The notes: generated by a model from the sequence alone, not told the origin. A DNA stretch of 53,199 nt from an uncultured SAR86 cluster bacterium (GCA_902623685.1 CACNUQ010000008.1:1-53199), one strand, 5' to 3'. Numbered from the stretch's first letter, positions 1 to 9,537 are shown. Program-made: numbers and translations.

Positions 1-21
1 TTTGTTGCTATAAAACTTCAT
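1..21 (-). CDS. exbD: ExbD/TolR-like protein, N-terminal fragment (partial)
   Basis: Only the first seven codons (MKFYSNK) lie inside the window. The ATG overlaps the exbB stop codon by 4 bases (ATGA), the usual sign of translational coupling. Identity is inferred from position: an ExbD/TolR partner normally follows ExbB directly and supplies the single-spanning component of the proton-driven motor that energises TonB. A short hydrophilic, basic start fits that family, but seven residues cannot prove it. Confidence 0.5.
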
Positions 22-620
22 TTTTTGTATAAAAAATCCAGAAAAATAGATGTATTTGATTGCAATAATGACATCAAGATCAAAGTCTTTTGATCAAAAT
101 ATTTATAAAATATTATTGCCGGAACAGCAATTATCAGACCAAAAGCAGTTGTTATTAAAGCCTCTGATATACCAACTGCAAGTAAATCCGTATTTGCAGA
201 ACCGTTTATATCAATATTACTAAATACTTTTATCATACCCACCACTGTCCCTAAAAGTCCTAACAAGGGACTTATGCTAGCAATTGTGCTTAACATTGAT
301 AAATTTCGTTCTAAAAGTATCTTAATTTCAGAAGCTTTTTCTTCTGCTTTTACTTCAACAAATTCTCTTGGATATGATTTATATTGATAACAGTGCTGAA
401 GTAAATCTCCTAAATGGGATGTAATTGAAATATCTTGTTGATTTTGCGAGTGAAAAGAGTCCTTTTTAATCAGATTTTGAATTTGTCTTAGTAATCCCTT
501 TGGTGCAACCAGCCTCCTCTGCAAAAACCATAGCCTTTCTAAGACAATGGAAATGAGCAAAATTGAACAAACTAGCAAAGGCCATATAAACCATCCGCCA
601 GATATTAATAAATTATTCAT
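18..620 (-). CDS. exbB: MotA/TolQ/ExbB proton channel family protein
   Basis: This is an inner-membrane proton channel subunit that would couple proton-motive force to TonB (or TolA). The 200-residue protein has three membrane segments near residues 8-28, 110-132 and 155-175. The family core is clear: SPLLGLLGTVVGMI (117-130) and EALITTAFGLIIAVP (153-167). The second segment lies after a charged cytoplasmic stretch, as in ExbB. It sits 1 base after lolD and overlaps the next gene by 4 bases. With two large TonB receptors in the same window, ExbB is more likely than TolQ, and no tol-pal genes are nearby. Confidence 0.9.
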   Translation of the reverse strand: MNNLLISGGWFIWPLLVCSILLISIVLERLWFLQRRLVAPKGLLRQIQNLIKKDSFHSQNQQDISITSHLGDLLQHCYQYKSYPREFVEVKAEEKASEIKILLERNLSMLSTIASISPLLGLLGTVVGMIKVFSNIDINGSANTDLLAVGISEALITTAFGLIIAVPAIIFYKYFDQKTLILMSLLQSNTSIFLDFLYKK

Positions 621-621
621 T

Positions 622-1299
622 TTATTTTTTTACCAAGCCCTCATTCTCTATGCGAAATACTTTATCCAGTTTATTAGCATAATTTAAATCATGGGTTGCC
701 ACCATAATACCTATATTATGATTTTTAGCTAATTTTATTGTTAAATCTTGAATTACATTTGCATTTTCATGATCTAGATTACCTGTTGGTTCATCCATCA
801 ATATAAACATGGGTTCATGAACAATTGCTCTCGCAATAGCAACGCGCTGCCTTTCACCCCCTGAAAGCATCGAGGGATAACTATTTTTTAAATCTTCTAT
901 GCCTAGCTCATTTAAAATTTGAAATATTTTTTTTGAGTTTTTTTCAATATTTTTATTATTTGATATTTTAAAAACAAGATTACAATTTTCAAAAACAGTT
1001 AAATCATCCAATAGATAGTGAAATTGATATGCATAACCAAACAATTTATTTCTCATTTTATTAAATTGCAGTGCGCTATTAGCTAATAAATTAATATCGT
1101 TAAAAAAAATTTCTCCACGATCAGGGAATTCTAATCCAGCAAGGATTTGAAGAAGAGTTGTTTTGCCACTTCCTGACGAACCAATTATTCCAATGGTCTC
1201 TCCTTGAACAATATCGATTGAAATATTAGATAAAACCTGAATTTGGTCTGCTCCAGTTTTATAAGCCTTAGAAATATTTGTAGCTTTTAGCTTATTCAT
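622..1299 (-). CDS. lolD: Lipoprotein-releasing ABC transporter ATPase LolD
   Basis: This is the ATPase of the Lol complex, which extracts outer-membrane lipoproteins from the inner membrane and passes them to LolA. The 225 residues are normal for LolD. Visible motifs are Walker A GSSGSGKTT (40-48), signature LSGGERQR (145-152), Walker B FILMDE (165-170) and the H-loop histidine (203). MacB ATPases share this fold, but the adjacent LolC/E-type permease, overlapping by 8 bases, and the lolA gene elsewhere in the window favour LolD. It is followed after 1 base by exbB. Confidence 0.93.
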   Translation of the reverse strand: MNKLKATNISKAYKTGADQIQVLSNISIDIVQGETIGIIGSSGSGKTTLLQILAGLEFPDRGEIFFNDINLLANSALQFNKMRNKLFGYAYQFHYLLDDLTVFENCNLVFKISNNKNIEKNSKKIFQILNELGIEDLKNSYPSMLSGGERQRVAIARAIVHEPMFILMDEPTGNLDHENANVIQDLTIKLAKNHNIGIMVATHDLNYANKLDKVFRIENEGLVKK

Positions 1300-2530
1300 G
1301 ACGAAGTATGCTAACAGGTTTTAATTTAGCTGCTCTAGCGGCCGGAAAATATGAAAAAATTAAACTCATTGCAATAACTGAGAAACATATATAAATGAGT
1401 TGATTTAATCTAAATTCATAAGGAAAGTAATTGATAAAATAACTATCCATCATGTTTCTATTGGTAAAAGCTTCAATAAAATTAATGAGCTCATCTATAT
1501 TTGGAGTAATAGCGAGACCGATTAATAAGCCAATTAGAGTACCCAAAATACCTATGATAAAACCTAGATTTATAAAAATTAAAGTTAGCTGATTTATTGA
1601 GCAGCCCATAGTCTTTAAAATTGCTATTTCTTTTTCCTTAGTTTTTACAGTCATCACAATAGTAGACAGAATATTGAATGCAGCAACTGTAATGATTAAA
1701 AATAGCATCAAGCTAATTAATCTTTTTTCTAATTTAATTGCTTGAAATAATGTTCCATGAGTCTGTTTCCATGATGTAAAGTAATAATCACTTCCATCAA
1801 AAAAAGATTGAGTTAATAAATCAAAACCAATAGAGTCTGCTGCAAACAAATTGTTTGTTTTAATTCTTATGCCTTGAGTTGCATTTGGTTGAAGATTAAG
1901 AATATTTGCTGCTAAATCATGGTGTATTAAAACAAGTGATTGATCTAATTCTGCTTTAAGCTCAAATATGCCAGAGACCTCTAATGAAATAGTTCTCGGG
2001 AAAGTTCCTAAAATAGACGAACGAAGATTAGTTGTAGTTATATTTACAACTTCACCAACACCTACGCCTAGATATCTAGATAACCAAGCACCTATAATAA
2101 CTCCATTCTTAGAGGTAAGATTTTCCATAGATCCTTCTATTAGAAACTCTGGAAGGATGGACATAGATTCTTCTAAATTTGTATCTACTCCAGTAAGAAA
2201 TACGCCTCTTGATCTATCCTTAGCACTCATTAATCCTTGTGTTTCGATATAAGGACTCGCCCCAATGATATTGTCTATATTATTTATTTTAGAGAGCAAC
2301 TGATCATAATTATCAATATTCTCATTAGAACGAATAATCAATTGAGGAACAACACCTAGTACTCTTGTTTGCAACTCTTTTTCAAAGCCGTTCATGACTG
2401 AAAGAACTATTACTAGAGCTGCTACTCCCAAAGACAACCCCGCAATTGCCATTAGCGAAGTGAATGACGCAAATGCACCTTTATTCGATCGAAAGTACTT
2501 GTAGCCCAAGTAAATAGGCAATGAGTTCAT
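1292..2530 (-). CDS. Lipoprotein-releasing system permease (LolC/LolE family)
   Basis: This is the membrane subunit of the Lol lipoprotein-release ABC transporter. The 412 residues have the LolC/E layout: an N-terminal membrane helix (about 22-47), a large periplasmic domain, then three C-terminal helices. The cytoplasmic coupling sequence KEKEIAILKTMG and the C-terminal PVSILRHE are typical. Only one permease gene is present: upstream, 5 bases away, is an aldehyde dehydrogenase, and downstream is lolD. It may therefore work as a homodimer (the LolF arrangement), unless a second permease is encoded elsewhere. I leave the symbol open because lolC, lolE and lolF cannot be separated by eye. Confidence 0.9.
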   Translation of the reverse strand: MNSLPIYLGYKYFRSNKGAFASFTSLMAIAGLSLGVAALVIVLSVMNGFEKELQTRVLGVVPQLIIRSNENIDNYDQLLSKINNIDNIIGASPYIETQGLMSAKDRSRGVFLTGVDTNLEESMSILPEFLIEGSMENLTSKNGVIIGAWLSRYLGVGVGEVVNITTTNLRSSILGTFPRTISLEVSGIFELKAELDQSLVLIHHDLAANILNLQPNATQGIRIKTNNLFAADSIGFDLLTQSFFDGSDYYFTSWKQTHGTLFQAIKLEKRLISLMLFLIITVAAFNILSTIVMTVKTKEKEIAILKTMGCSINQLTLIFINLGFIIGILGTLIGLLIGLAITPNIDELINFIEAFTNRNMMDSYFINYFPYEFRLNQLIYICFSVIAMSLIFSYFPAARAAKLKPVSILRHE

Positions 2531-2535
2531 TTTAT

Positions 2536-3957
2536 CTAGGTTATTTGCTTTAATACCTTCTCAATATCATCTTTATAAGGAGGACGAATTGCAGATAAAA
2601 GCTTATCAAATCTCGAGCCAATTTGTTTGTAAACTGCTTTAGCATTGCTGAAAGTCTTAAACCCCTCTTCACCATGATAACTTCCAATCCCTGAGGGTCC
2701 GACACCTCCAAATGGAAGATCTTCTTGCTGAATATGGCCTAGTACATCATTAATGGTTACCCCTCCTGACGAAGTTCTAGATAACACTTGTTCTTCTTCA
2801 TTTTTACTAGAACCGAAATAATACAAACCTAAAGGTTTATCATTGGAGTTGACATAAGAAATTGTCTCATCGACCTCAGAAAATTCTTTTATGGGAAGCA
2901 ATGGACCAAATATCTCTTCTTTCATAATCTCCATGTCATCCGTTGGGTTCATAACAAGAGTTGGAGGTATCTTGAATGCTTCTTGTTGAGAAAAATCTTC
3001 ATTTGCAGGATTTATCTCATCAATTTCTGCTCCTTTATCTTTTGCATCAGCTAACAGACCTTGCAAGCGATCATAATGTTTTTGATTGATAATCGATGTG
3101 TAATCATCATTATGTTTGAGATCAGGATAAAATTCAGCAACAGCCTCTTTCATACCCGATACTAGCTCGTCTTTTTTATCTGAATGCACCATAACATAGT
3201 CAGGGGCAAGACAAATCTGACCAGCATTCATTGTTTTGCCAAGCATGATTCTTTTTGCAGCTATAGCACTATCAGCAGAATTACTAACTATAACTGGCGA
3301 TTTTCCACCAAGTTCAAGGGTAACGGGAACTAGATTCTCAGACGCAGCTTTCATGATGTGTTTTGCAACTGCGCCACTTCCTGTATACAAAAGGTGATCA
3401 AATTTCTGTTGAGTAAAGGATGCGCCAACATCTGGGCCACCAAGAATTGTTGCAAATTCTTCTTCGTCAAATGCAGCATCACATAATTCTTTTAATAGTG
3501 CAGATGTTTGTTCTGTATACTCACTTGGCTTATGCATAATTTGATTTCCAGCAGCAAAAATTGATGCAGCTGGTGAAAAGGTTAAAAATACAGGGAAATT
3601 CCATGGCGAGATCATTCCTACAGTGCCAAGTGGCTCATAATCTACAGAAGCTTTAGCTCCAAGAAAACCAAGTGGAAAATTTGCTTTTCTTTTTGATCCT
3701 GCCATCCATTTTTTTAAGTTTTTCTTGGCATACTCAATGCTTGGGACGATTGTATAAACATCTGTAGCCATTGACTGATTTTTGGATCTAACACCAAAGT
3801 CTTCATTGAGGGCATCAACGATTTTATAACGATTTTCCATTATCAATGATTTCATTCGATTCAATCTATCAATCCTTAATTCATAAGATGGGGGGCCATT
3901 CTTAATAAAAAATGCTTTTTGTTTATTTAATATTTCTTTTATTTGTTGATGTTCCAT
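2536..3957 (-). CDS. Aldehyde dehydrogenase, coniferyl-aldehyde dehydrogenase type
   Basis: This is an NAD(P)-dependent oxidation of an aldehyde to its acid, in the cytoplasm. The 473-residue length and sequence match the class-3/coniferyl aldehyde dehydrogenase branch. Visible landmarks are the PWNFP cofactor loop (118-122), the catalytic glutamate in LELGGKSP (E215), the nucleophile in GQICLAPDY (C249) and EEIFGPLLP near residue 350. There is no membrane tail. True substrates of this branch range from phenylpropanoid to medium-chain aliphatic aldehydes, so coniferyl aldehyde is a family label only. It ends 5 bases before the Lol permease and starts 50 bases after an SDR gene. Confidence 0.88.
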   Translation of the reverse strand: MEHQQIKEILNKQKAFFIKNGPPSYELRIDRLNRMKSLIMENRYKIVDALNEDFGVRSKNQSMATDVYTIVPSIEYAKKNLKKWMAGSKRKANFPLGFLGAKASVDYEPLGTVGMISPWNFPVFLTFSPAASIFAAGNQIMHKPSEYTEQTSALLKELCDAAFDEEEFATILGGPDVGASFTQQKFDHLLYTGSGAVAKHIMKAASENLVPVTLELGGKSPVIVSNSADSAIAAKRIMLGKTMNAGQICLAPDYVMVHSDKKDELVSGMKEAVAEFYPDLKHNDDYTSIINQKHYDRLQGLLADAKDKGAEIDEINPANEDFSQQEAFKIPPTLVMNPTDDMEIMKEEIFGPLLPIKEFSEVDETISYVNSNDKPLGLYYFGSSKNEEEQVLSRTSSGGVTINDVLGHIQQEDLPFGGVGPSGIGSYHGEEGFKTFSNAKAVYKQIGSRFDKLLSAIRPPYKDDIEKVLKQIT

Positions 3958-4007
3958 TTTTACCTCTCTAATTTATATTTTAGCCTAACAATTTAAAATA
4001 TGATTTC

Positions 4008-4886
4008 TTATGTTGATCTTTTCGCCTTATCTGAATCGTTTGTTTTTTTAATCATACTTCTAATTTGTGACCAGTCATCCTCAGACATCTTTGAAAGTTG
4101 TGAAAAAGTTCCTCCACCTGAAAGATATTGTGCGCCATCAAGAGCAATAGTTTGTCCTGTTAAATATTCACAGCCATCTGCCATTAAGAAAGTTGCCAAA
4201 TTTTGTAGCTCACTCATTTCTCCAACTCTTCCCATTGGAATAGTACTCATTGAACTAGAATCATCTAGAGCACCATCAGGACTTAATCGTGCCCATGCTC
4301 CCTCTGTAGGGAATGGTCCGGGAGCAATAGCATTAATCCTTATTCCATGAGGACCCCACTCTACAGCAAGAGATTTTGTCATTGTATGCAATGCTGATTT
4401 AGACATCGCAGATGGGACAACAAATGGAGATCCTGTCCAGACCCAGGTTGCAAGAATAGATATGATTGAGCCTTTAATTTTATGCTCAAGCCATTTTTTT
4501 CCAACAGCATTAGTGACATAAAATGTCCCATGAAAAACAATATTTGCAATTGCATCAAAACCTCTCGCCGACAAATCTTTAGTTGGTGATATAAAGTTAC
4601 CAGCCGCATTATTAACTAAACCATCAAGTGGGCCTTCTTGGAAAATAACATCTATAAAATCTTCAACATCCTGGGGTGAGCGAATATCCAAAGGTTGAAA
4701 CCTTACAGTAGCATCATATTTATCTTTAAATTCTGCTGCAGTATCTGCAAGAACACTCTCTCGTCTCCCACAAATGACAACCTCAGCTCCATGTTGAACA
4801 TAATGTTCAGACATTTCTTTTCCTAGACCAGTTCCACCACCAGTTACTAAAATTTTTTTACCTTTTAAAACATCTTCTTTAAACAT
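4008..4886 (-). CDS. SDR oxidoreductase, 2,4-dienoyl-CoA reductase-like
   Basis: This is a 292-residue short-chain dehydrogenase that resembles eukaryotic-type 2,4-dienoyl-CoA reductases, which reduce dienoyl-CoA intermediates during oxidation of unsaturated fatty acids. The cofactor loop is TGGGTGLG (15-22), followed by NNAAGN (92-97) and the loop PGPFPTEGAWARL (189-201). The usual YxxxK is SAMSK (159-163), so the tyrosine is replaced by serine while the lysine is kept. Loss of this Tyr is normal in the DECR branch. The C-terminus is extended and rich in Lys/Ser. It is encoded 8 bases after hemH, with an AAGGAT-like ribosome site before the ATG. Confidence 0.85.
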   Translation of the reverse strand: MFKEDVLKGKKILVTGGGTGLGKEMSEHYVQHGAEVVICGRRESVLADTAAEFKDKYDATVRFQPLDIRSPQDVEDFIDVIFQEGPLDGLVNNAAGNFISPTKDLSARGFDAIANIVFHGTFYVTNAVGKKWLEHKIKGSIISILATWVWTGSPFVVPSAMSKSALHTMTKSLAVEWGPHGIRINAIAPGPFPTEGAWARLSPDGALDDSSSMSTIPMGRVGEMSELQNLATFLMADGCEYLTGQTIALDGAQYLSGGGTFSQLSKMSEDDWSQIRSMIKKTNDSDKAKRST

Positions 4887-4894
4887 AATAATCC

Positions 4895-5905
4895 TTATTT
4901 TTTATCCACAATATCTATGATAGCTTTAACCCAAGCATCTGAAAAATTTAATGAGGGTACATAATCAAGAGTTTGACCGCCTGCATCAATAAAAAGCTCT
5001 TTATATTCTGCACCAATCTCAATAACGGTTTCCAAGCAATCTGCAGTAAAGGCAGGCGAAAATACAAGAACTCTTTTTATGCCCTGCTCCGGATATCCCT
5101 TTAAAACCTCATCTGAAAATGGCTCTAGCCAATTATTAGTCAATCTAGATTGGAAAGTAACTTCATATTTATCAGAAGGAAGAGATAATTTTTCTGCAAT
5201 AAGCTTAGAAGTTTCATAAACGGCTGACTTATAGCAATAATAATTCTCTGCATTAACTTCATGCTCACAATTTTTTCCATCACATAGGTTGTCATCATAA
5301 ACTTTGTTAACTTGAGAGTTTGGAAGTCCATGATAACTAAAGATTACTTTATCGTAATTTTGATGATTGTAATTTCGAGCAGCATCAATCCATGCATTAA
5401 TAAATGATGGATGATCATAGTATTGTGATATATATCTAAAAGAAGGAATAACCCATTCTTTTGAAATCTTTTTAGTTAGATCCTCAAATACACTGCCAGA
5501 AGTGGCTGATGCATAATGAGGAAAAAGAGGAAGCACTACAAGCTCCGAAGGATTTGATTTTTTAATAATTTCTAACGCTTTTTTAATGCTTGGTTTTTGA
5601 TATCGCATAGCAAAATGAACATCATATTTATTTTGCTTAGAATTTAATTTATTAGTTAACTCTTCAGTATTTTTTAGCAAAGGTGAAACGCCGCCTGAAA
5701 GGTCCCATAATTCTTTATATATTTTACTTGATGCAAATGATCTAATTGGGCAAATAATAAGAGTAACTAGGATAAACCTAAAAAAAGAAGGTATATCAAT
5801 CACTCGCCCATCCATAAGAAATTCTCTCAAATATTTAAATACATCGAGATATGAAGGAGAGTTCGGCGTTCCTAGATTAATTAATAATAGTGCTGGTTTG
5901 TTCAT
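4895..5905 (-). CDS. hemH: Ferrochelatase
   Basis: This enzyme inserts ferrous iron into protoporphyrin IX in the last step of haem synthesis. The 336 residues start with the typical LLINLGTPNSP and contain the catalytic histidine in SYHGLP (H192), FQSRLTNNWLEP (251-262) and the acidic strand FTADCLETVIEIGAEY (286-301). Three cysteines at 208, 213 and 224 lie in the internal loop, where some bacterial ferrochelatases hold [2Fe-2S] ligands. The 5' end overlaps the MFS gene by 29 bases, and the only close neighbours are transporters and tRNA-synthetase genes, not other haem genes. Confidence 0.95.
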   Translation of the reverse strand: MNKPALLLINLGTPNSPSYLDVFKYLREFLMDGRVIDIPSFFRFILVTLIICPIRSFASSKIYKELWDLSGGVSPLLKNTEELTNKLNSKQNKYDVHFAMRYQKPSIKKALEIIKKSNPSELVVLPLFPHYASATSGSVFEDLTKKISKEWVIPSFRYISQYYDHPSFINAWIDAARNYNHQNYDKVIFSYHGLPNSQVNKVYDDNLCDGKNCEHEVNAENYYCYKSAVYETSKLIAEKLSLPSDKYEVTFQSRLTNNWLEPFSDEVLKGYPEQGIKRVLVFSPAFTADCLETVIEIGAEYKELFIDAGGQTLDYVPSLNFSDAWVKAIIDIVDKK

Positions 5906-7082
5906 GCTTTCTTAACATTGGATGCAACATTATAAATAATAAAGATACAAAACATAAGAAAGCACTAAAAAAATATAGATAATCAGGGCTAAGTTGATAA
6001 ATTGGCATTGCAATAATTGGTGTAAGCACATGTCCAATTGGCATAACAGAACCTAAATAGCCTGCAGCCTTACCCTGATTATCGGGGGTTTGAGCTAGTG
6101 ATAAAGAAGATGCATTTGCAGGTCTAAACATACCTGCTCCTAGGCCATTGATCATCATTGCTAAATAAAATAATGCTATTGAAGACGATAATGCGGCCAT
6201 TATGTAAGATATAAGTATAAGAAAAGTACCATAAATCAATAATTTATCATTAGAAATTGGTTTCATATCAGTAAATATGTATTGGCTGACAACTGTTGAT
6301 AATGAAAGTACAACAAATGTTAGGCTAATTACCAAAGGTAGATCTTTTTCGTCAGAAAAGACATCAGTAATAAAAAACCCAATTGATTGCAATAATGATG
6401 CTTGGCAAAGAGATGAAAGTGCAGCAATAAAAAGAAACGGCCATACACTTGTATCTTTAAAAGATAGCTTTGATAGAATAATATCCGCTTTTTCTTTGAG
6501 TGGAGTTATTTTTGGAAATGTAAGGAATATTCCTAGAGCAGAAATAAATCCACACATAGCAAAAAAATAAAATGGCAGAGGTTTTGAATACAAGAACAGA
6601 AAGCCACCTATCATTGGACCCATTATCGTTCCAATTAAAAAACTAGATTCAAGTCGAGCAAATTTCTTTGTTCGTTTAGTTCTGCTAGAAATGTCAGCAA
6701 TATATGCAAACGCAGCTGGTCTTGTGGCTGAGCCAATTAGTCCATTTATTAGCCTCCCTAGAATTAATAAAGGTAAAAGAAATACAAAATCTAATAAATT
6801 TCTTTCGACAAGAAAAAGTGGAGTAATTAAAGCAATTATTGAAATTGAATAGCCGATCAAACCTATGACTGCAATATTTCGTCTACCATATTTATCAGAT
6901 GCTCTACCCCACGAAGAACTAGTTATAGCCCAAGCAACTGCTGATATAGAAAAAATTATTGAAGTTTCAATAACCGATAAACCTAAATCTCTTGCTAATG
7001 GTGGAACTAAAACAAATGCAAATGACTGCCCAAGTCCTACTGAAAATAAACCAAACTTTAGCCAAGATGAAGCTTTATACAA
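5877..7082 (-). CDS. MFS transporter, multidrug-exporter (DHA) type
   Basis: This is a predicted 12-helix secondary transporter of 401 residues in the inner membrane. The loop between helices 2 and 3 carries motif A as GRASDKYGRRN, and a long central loop separates the two six-helix halves. The family includes drug and metabolite exporters; the substrate is unknown. It overlaps trpS by 8 bases at its start and hemH by 29 bases at its end, so the three genes are probably co-transcribed. Export of a porphyrin or siderophore-like compound is possible given hemH, but this is a guess from position. Confidence 0.85.
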   Translation of the reverse strand: MYKASSWLKFGLFSVGLGQSFAFVLVPPLARDLGLSVIETSIIFSISAVAWAITSSSWGRASDKYGRRNIAVIGLIGYSISIIALITPLFLVERNLLDFVFLLPLLILGRLINGLIGSATRPAAFAYIADISSRTKRTKKFARLESSFLIGTIMGPMIGGFLFLYSKPLPFYFFAMCGFISALGIFLTFPKITPLKEKADIILSKLSFKDTSVWPFLFIAALSSLCQASLLQSIGFFITDVFSDEKDLPLVISLTFVVLSLSTVVSQYIFTDMKPISNDKLLIYGTFLILISYIMAALSSSIALFYLAMMINGLGAGMFRPANASSLSLAQTPDNQGKAAGYLGSVMPIGHVLTPIIAMPIYQLSPDYLYFFSAFLCFVSLLFIMLHPMLRKHEQTSTIIN

Positions 7083-8073
7083 TTTTATTTATGCCAACAA
7101 CCTCACGCAATTTTTCAACAAGCTCTTTTGCTTGAGGACGAACTTTTTGAGCACCTTCAGAAAATAAATCATTTAATAAATTTGGCTTGTCATTTAATTC
7201 AAAATATTTTTCTCTAATTGGGGAAATTTTAGAATTAATGATTGAAAATAATTTTTTCTTAGCATCACCCCATCCAATACCATCCTTGTATGCTTGATTC
7301 ATTTCGTTTATTTCATCACTAGTGGCAAAACATGAATATAACTGAAAAAGAGTACAATCTTTAGTATCTTTTGGCTGACCTGGTTCTAAAGAATTGGTAA
7401 CAATTTTTGAAATAGATTTATCTAAATCTTTTTCAGATGATAGAAATGGGATAATGTTATTATAAGACTTACTCATCTTTTTCCCATCAATTCCAGGTAT
7501 TGATACTTCATTTTGAATTATAGCTTCTGGTAAAGTTAATAAATTAGAATACGTGTGGTTAAAAGTGCCTGCAATATCACGAGTCATCTCCATATGCTGC
7601 GCTTGATCAGGCCCAACAGGCACATGTGTTGCACCAAATATCAGAATATCTGCAGCCATTAAAACAGGATATGAAAATAAACCCATATTAATAGCTTTAT
7701 CCTCATCATTTCCAGTTTGAGTATTTTCAGCTGCCATTGATTTATATGCATGAGCCCTATTTAATAATCCTTTTGATGCGCTGCAATTTAAAATCCATGT
7801 TAGTTCATGAACCTCAGGAATATCTGACTGCCTATAAAAATTTGATTTCTCAGGATCTAAACCTGATGAAAGCCATGCAAGAGCAACATTTTTAACACTT
7901 TTCTCAATTTCATTAGGATTATTTTGTTTTATCAAAGCATGATAATCTGCAAGAAAAAAATATGAATCATTATCTGGCTCTACTAAATCAAGGGCAGGCT
8001 TAATTGCACCTAAATAATTTCCGATGTGAGGAGTACCAGTTGTCGTAATACCTGTTAAAATTCTTTTCTTCAT
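7075..8073 (-). CDS. trpS: Tryptophan--tRNA ligase
   Basis: This is a class I aminoacyl-tRNA synthetase that charges tRNA-Trp. The 332 residues match the bacterial TrpRS length. The HIGH motif reads PHIGN (15-19), the form usual for TrpRS, and the second signature is KMSKS (199-203). Other landmarks are the adenylate-binding region GPDQAQHMEMTRDIA (154-168) and the C-terminal helical segment. It starts a long minus-strand run and is divergent from the DUF349 gene with only 33 bases between them. Confidence 0.97.
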   Translation of the reverse strand: MKKRILTGITTTGTPHIGNYLGAIKPALDLVEPDNDSYFFLADYHALIKQNNPNEIEKSVKNVALAWLSSGLDPEKSNFYRQSDIPEVHELTWILNCSASKGLLNRAHAYKSMAAENTQTGNDEDKAINMGLFSYPVLMAADILIFGATHVPVGPDQAQHMEMTRDIAGTFNHTYSNLLTLPEAIIQNEVSIPGIDGKKMSKSYNNIIPFLSSEKDLDKSISKIVTNSLEPGQPKDTKDCTLFQLYSCFATSDEINEMNQAYKDGIGWGDAKKKLFSIINSKISPIREKYFELNDKPNLLNDLFSEGAQKVRPQAKELVEKLREVVGINKIV

Positions 8074-8106
8074 TAAAGATAATTATAAACATCAAAATTA
8101 AATATT

Positions 8107-9537
8107 GTGGAAACTCATAAAACTTTATTCAAATCACTAGAAAAAGCTGAAAAACACTTTGAAGCTGGTGAGATAAAATTAGCACAAAAAATTGTCAGCG
8201 AAGTTTCTAAAATAATCAAAGCTGAAGGAAAAGTTTCTAACAAGTTAAGACATAGATTTAATTTTATGTCTGCACAATCTAGATACTTCAATGAAATTTC
8301 TTCATTTGCAACAAATCCAAAAAGAAATGAAATTATGGAGGCTATTGAAAGATTAATCTCTAAACCTCTAGAAAATCCAAAGAAACAAGCTAACGAAATT
8401 CATAGTTTGCAGACTAGATGGCAGCTATTAGATCAAACCTCTAAACCAGCAAGTCGAGAACAATGGACAAGTTTTAAAGAGCTAACAGATAAAGCTTGGG
8501 AGCCATGTGCACATTATTATGAGGAGTTAAAGCTGATTAAAATTTCAAATGCTAAACAAAGAGAAAAAATAATAGAAAGTCTTAATCAATACACTAGTGA
8601 GTATTCAAGGAAATGGCCTGGATTAATTGATATGAGTAAATATCTAAATAAAACATTTCAGTCGTGGCAAAAATATGCTCCCGTACTTGATGAAGACTTC
8701 GCAAAATTAAAATCTGAATTTCAAATTGCTAGAAAACCTATAAATGATGCTATTAAAGATCAAGAAAATAAAAATTATAAAATTAAAGAATCATTAATCG
8801 AAAAAGTAAAATTAATTAATGATGTTGATAATCAAATATGCATACAAAAATATAAAAAAATTAAACGTGAGTATCAAGAAACGGGGCCATGCGGAAAAAA
8901 AAATGAACCTTTATTATGGAAAAAACTAAATGAAGCTGCAGACAAGTTTTTTGCAGAAGAAAAAACATTAGTAAAGGATGAACTTGCTCTAATTACAGAT
9001 CTATCAAATGAGCTGAAAAAAGATAACTGCATTCTTAATGAAATTAAGGATCAAATTAAAGATATAAATAAAGTAAGAAAATCTGCAGAATTTAAGAATC
9101 TCCAAAAGGAGATTAAAGCATTTGAAAAAAAACAACTATCAATGATGCTTGATAAAAAATTAGAAGCTTATCAAAATATTCTTAATAATCTTAAAAAAGA
9201 TGAAGCACAAAACGATGTTATTCATAAAGATATTTTAAAGGTATTAAAATCGCCTCTCTATAATGGTGATGAAGATGCGTTGCTTGAAAGTGTTATTAAG
9301 ATTGAATTAATTGCTCAAATAGAACCGCCTAAATCTAATCAAGCCTTAAAGCAAAAGTTAGCTTTAGAAATGTTACAAAATAAATTTTCTGGATCGATTA
9401 ACTCAAGCAATGGAATAAAAGATTTATTGATTCAGTTTATTAATAATCTTCAATCCAAAAAAACTAACGCCAATGAAAATAAACTTTGGAAAAGAGTAAA
9501 TGAAGCCTTGGTTAAAGTTGTTGATCAACTTCCTTAA
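8107..9537 (+). CDS. DUF349 domain-containing protein
   Basis: This is a cytoplasmic, highly charged, almost entirely helical protein of 476 residues with long predicted coiled coils. It holds repeats of the DUF349 pattern, for example RWQLLDQTSKPASREQW near residues 103-120, GPCGKKNEPLLWKKLNEA in the middle and LWKRVNEAL at the end. The role of this family is not firmly known. The start is GTG at 8107, with no clear Shine-Dalgarno sequence. The 3' end overlaps the convergent MATE gene by 26 bases. Confidence 0.8.
   Translation: METHKTLFKSLEKAEKHFEAGEIKLAQKIVSEVSKIIKAEGKVSNKLRHRFNFMSAQSRYFNEISSFATNPKRNEIMEAIERLISKPLENPKKQANEIHSLQTRWQLLDQTSKPASREQWTSFKELTDKAWEPCAHYYEELKLIKISNAKQREKIIESLNQYTSEYSRKWPGLIDMSKYLNKTFQSWQKYAPVLDEDFAKLKSEFQIARKPINDAIKDQENKNYKIKESLIEKVKLINDVDNQICIQKYKKIKREYQETGPCGKKNEPLLWKKLNEAADKFFAEEKTLVKDELALITDLSNELKKDNCILNEIKDQIKDINKVRKSAEFKNLQKEIKAFEKKQLSMMLDKKLEAYQNILNNLKKDEAQNDVIHKDILKVLKSPLYNGDEDALLESVIKIELIAQIEPPKSNQALKQKLALEMLQNKFSGSINSSNGIKDLLIQFINNLQSKKTNANENKLWKRVNEALVKVVDQLP

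Noticed and set aside
6865-7167. Open frame opposite the MFS/trpS genes
   Set aside because: It is a shadow of real genes on the other strand, with no ribosome site and no recognisable protein pattern. Similar antisense frames, such as at 9636-9947, 50696-50947 and 51077-51361, were dropped for the same reason.
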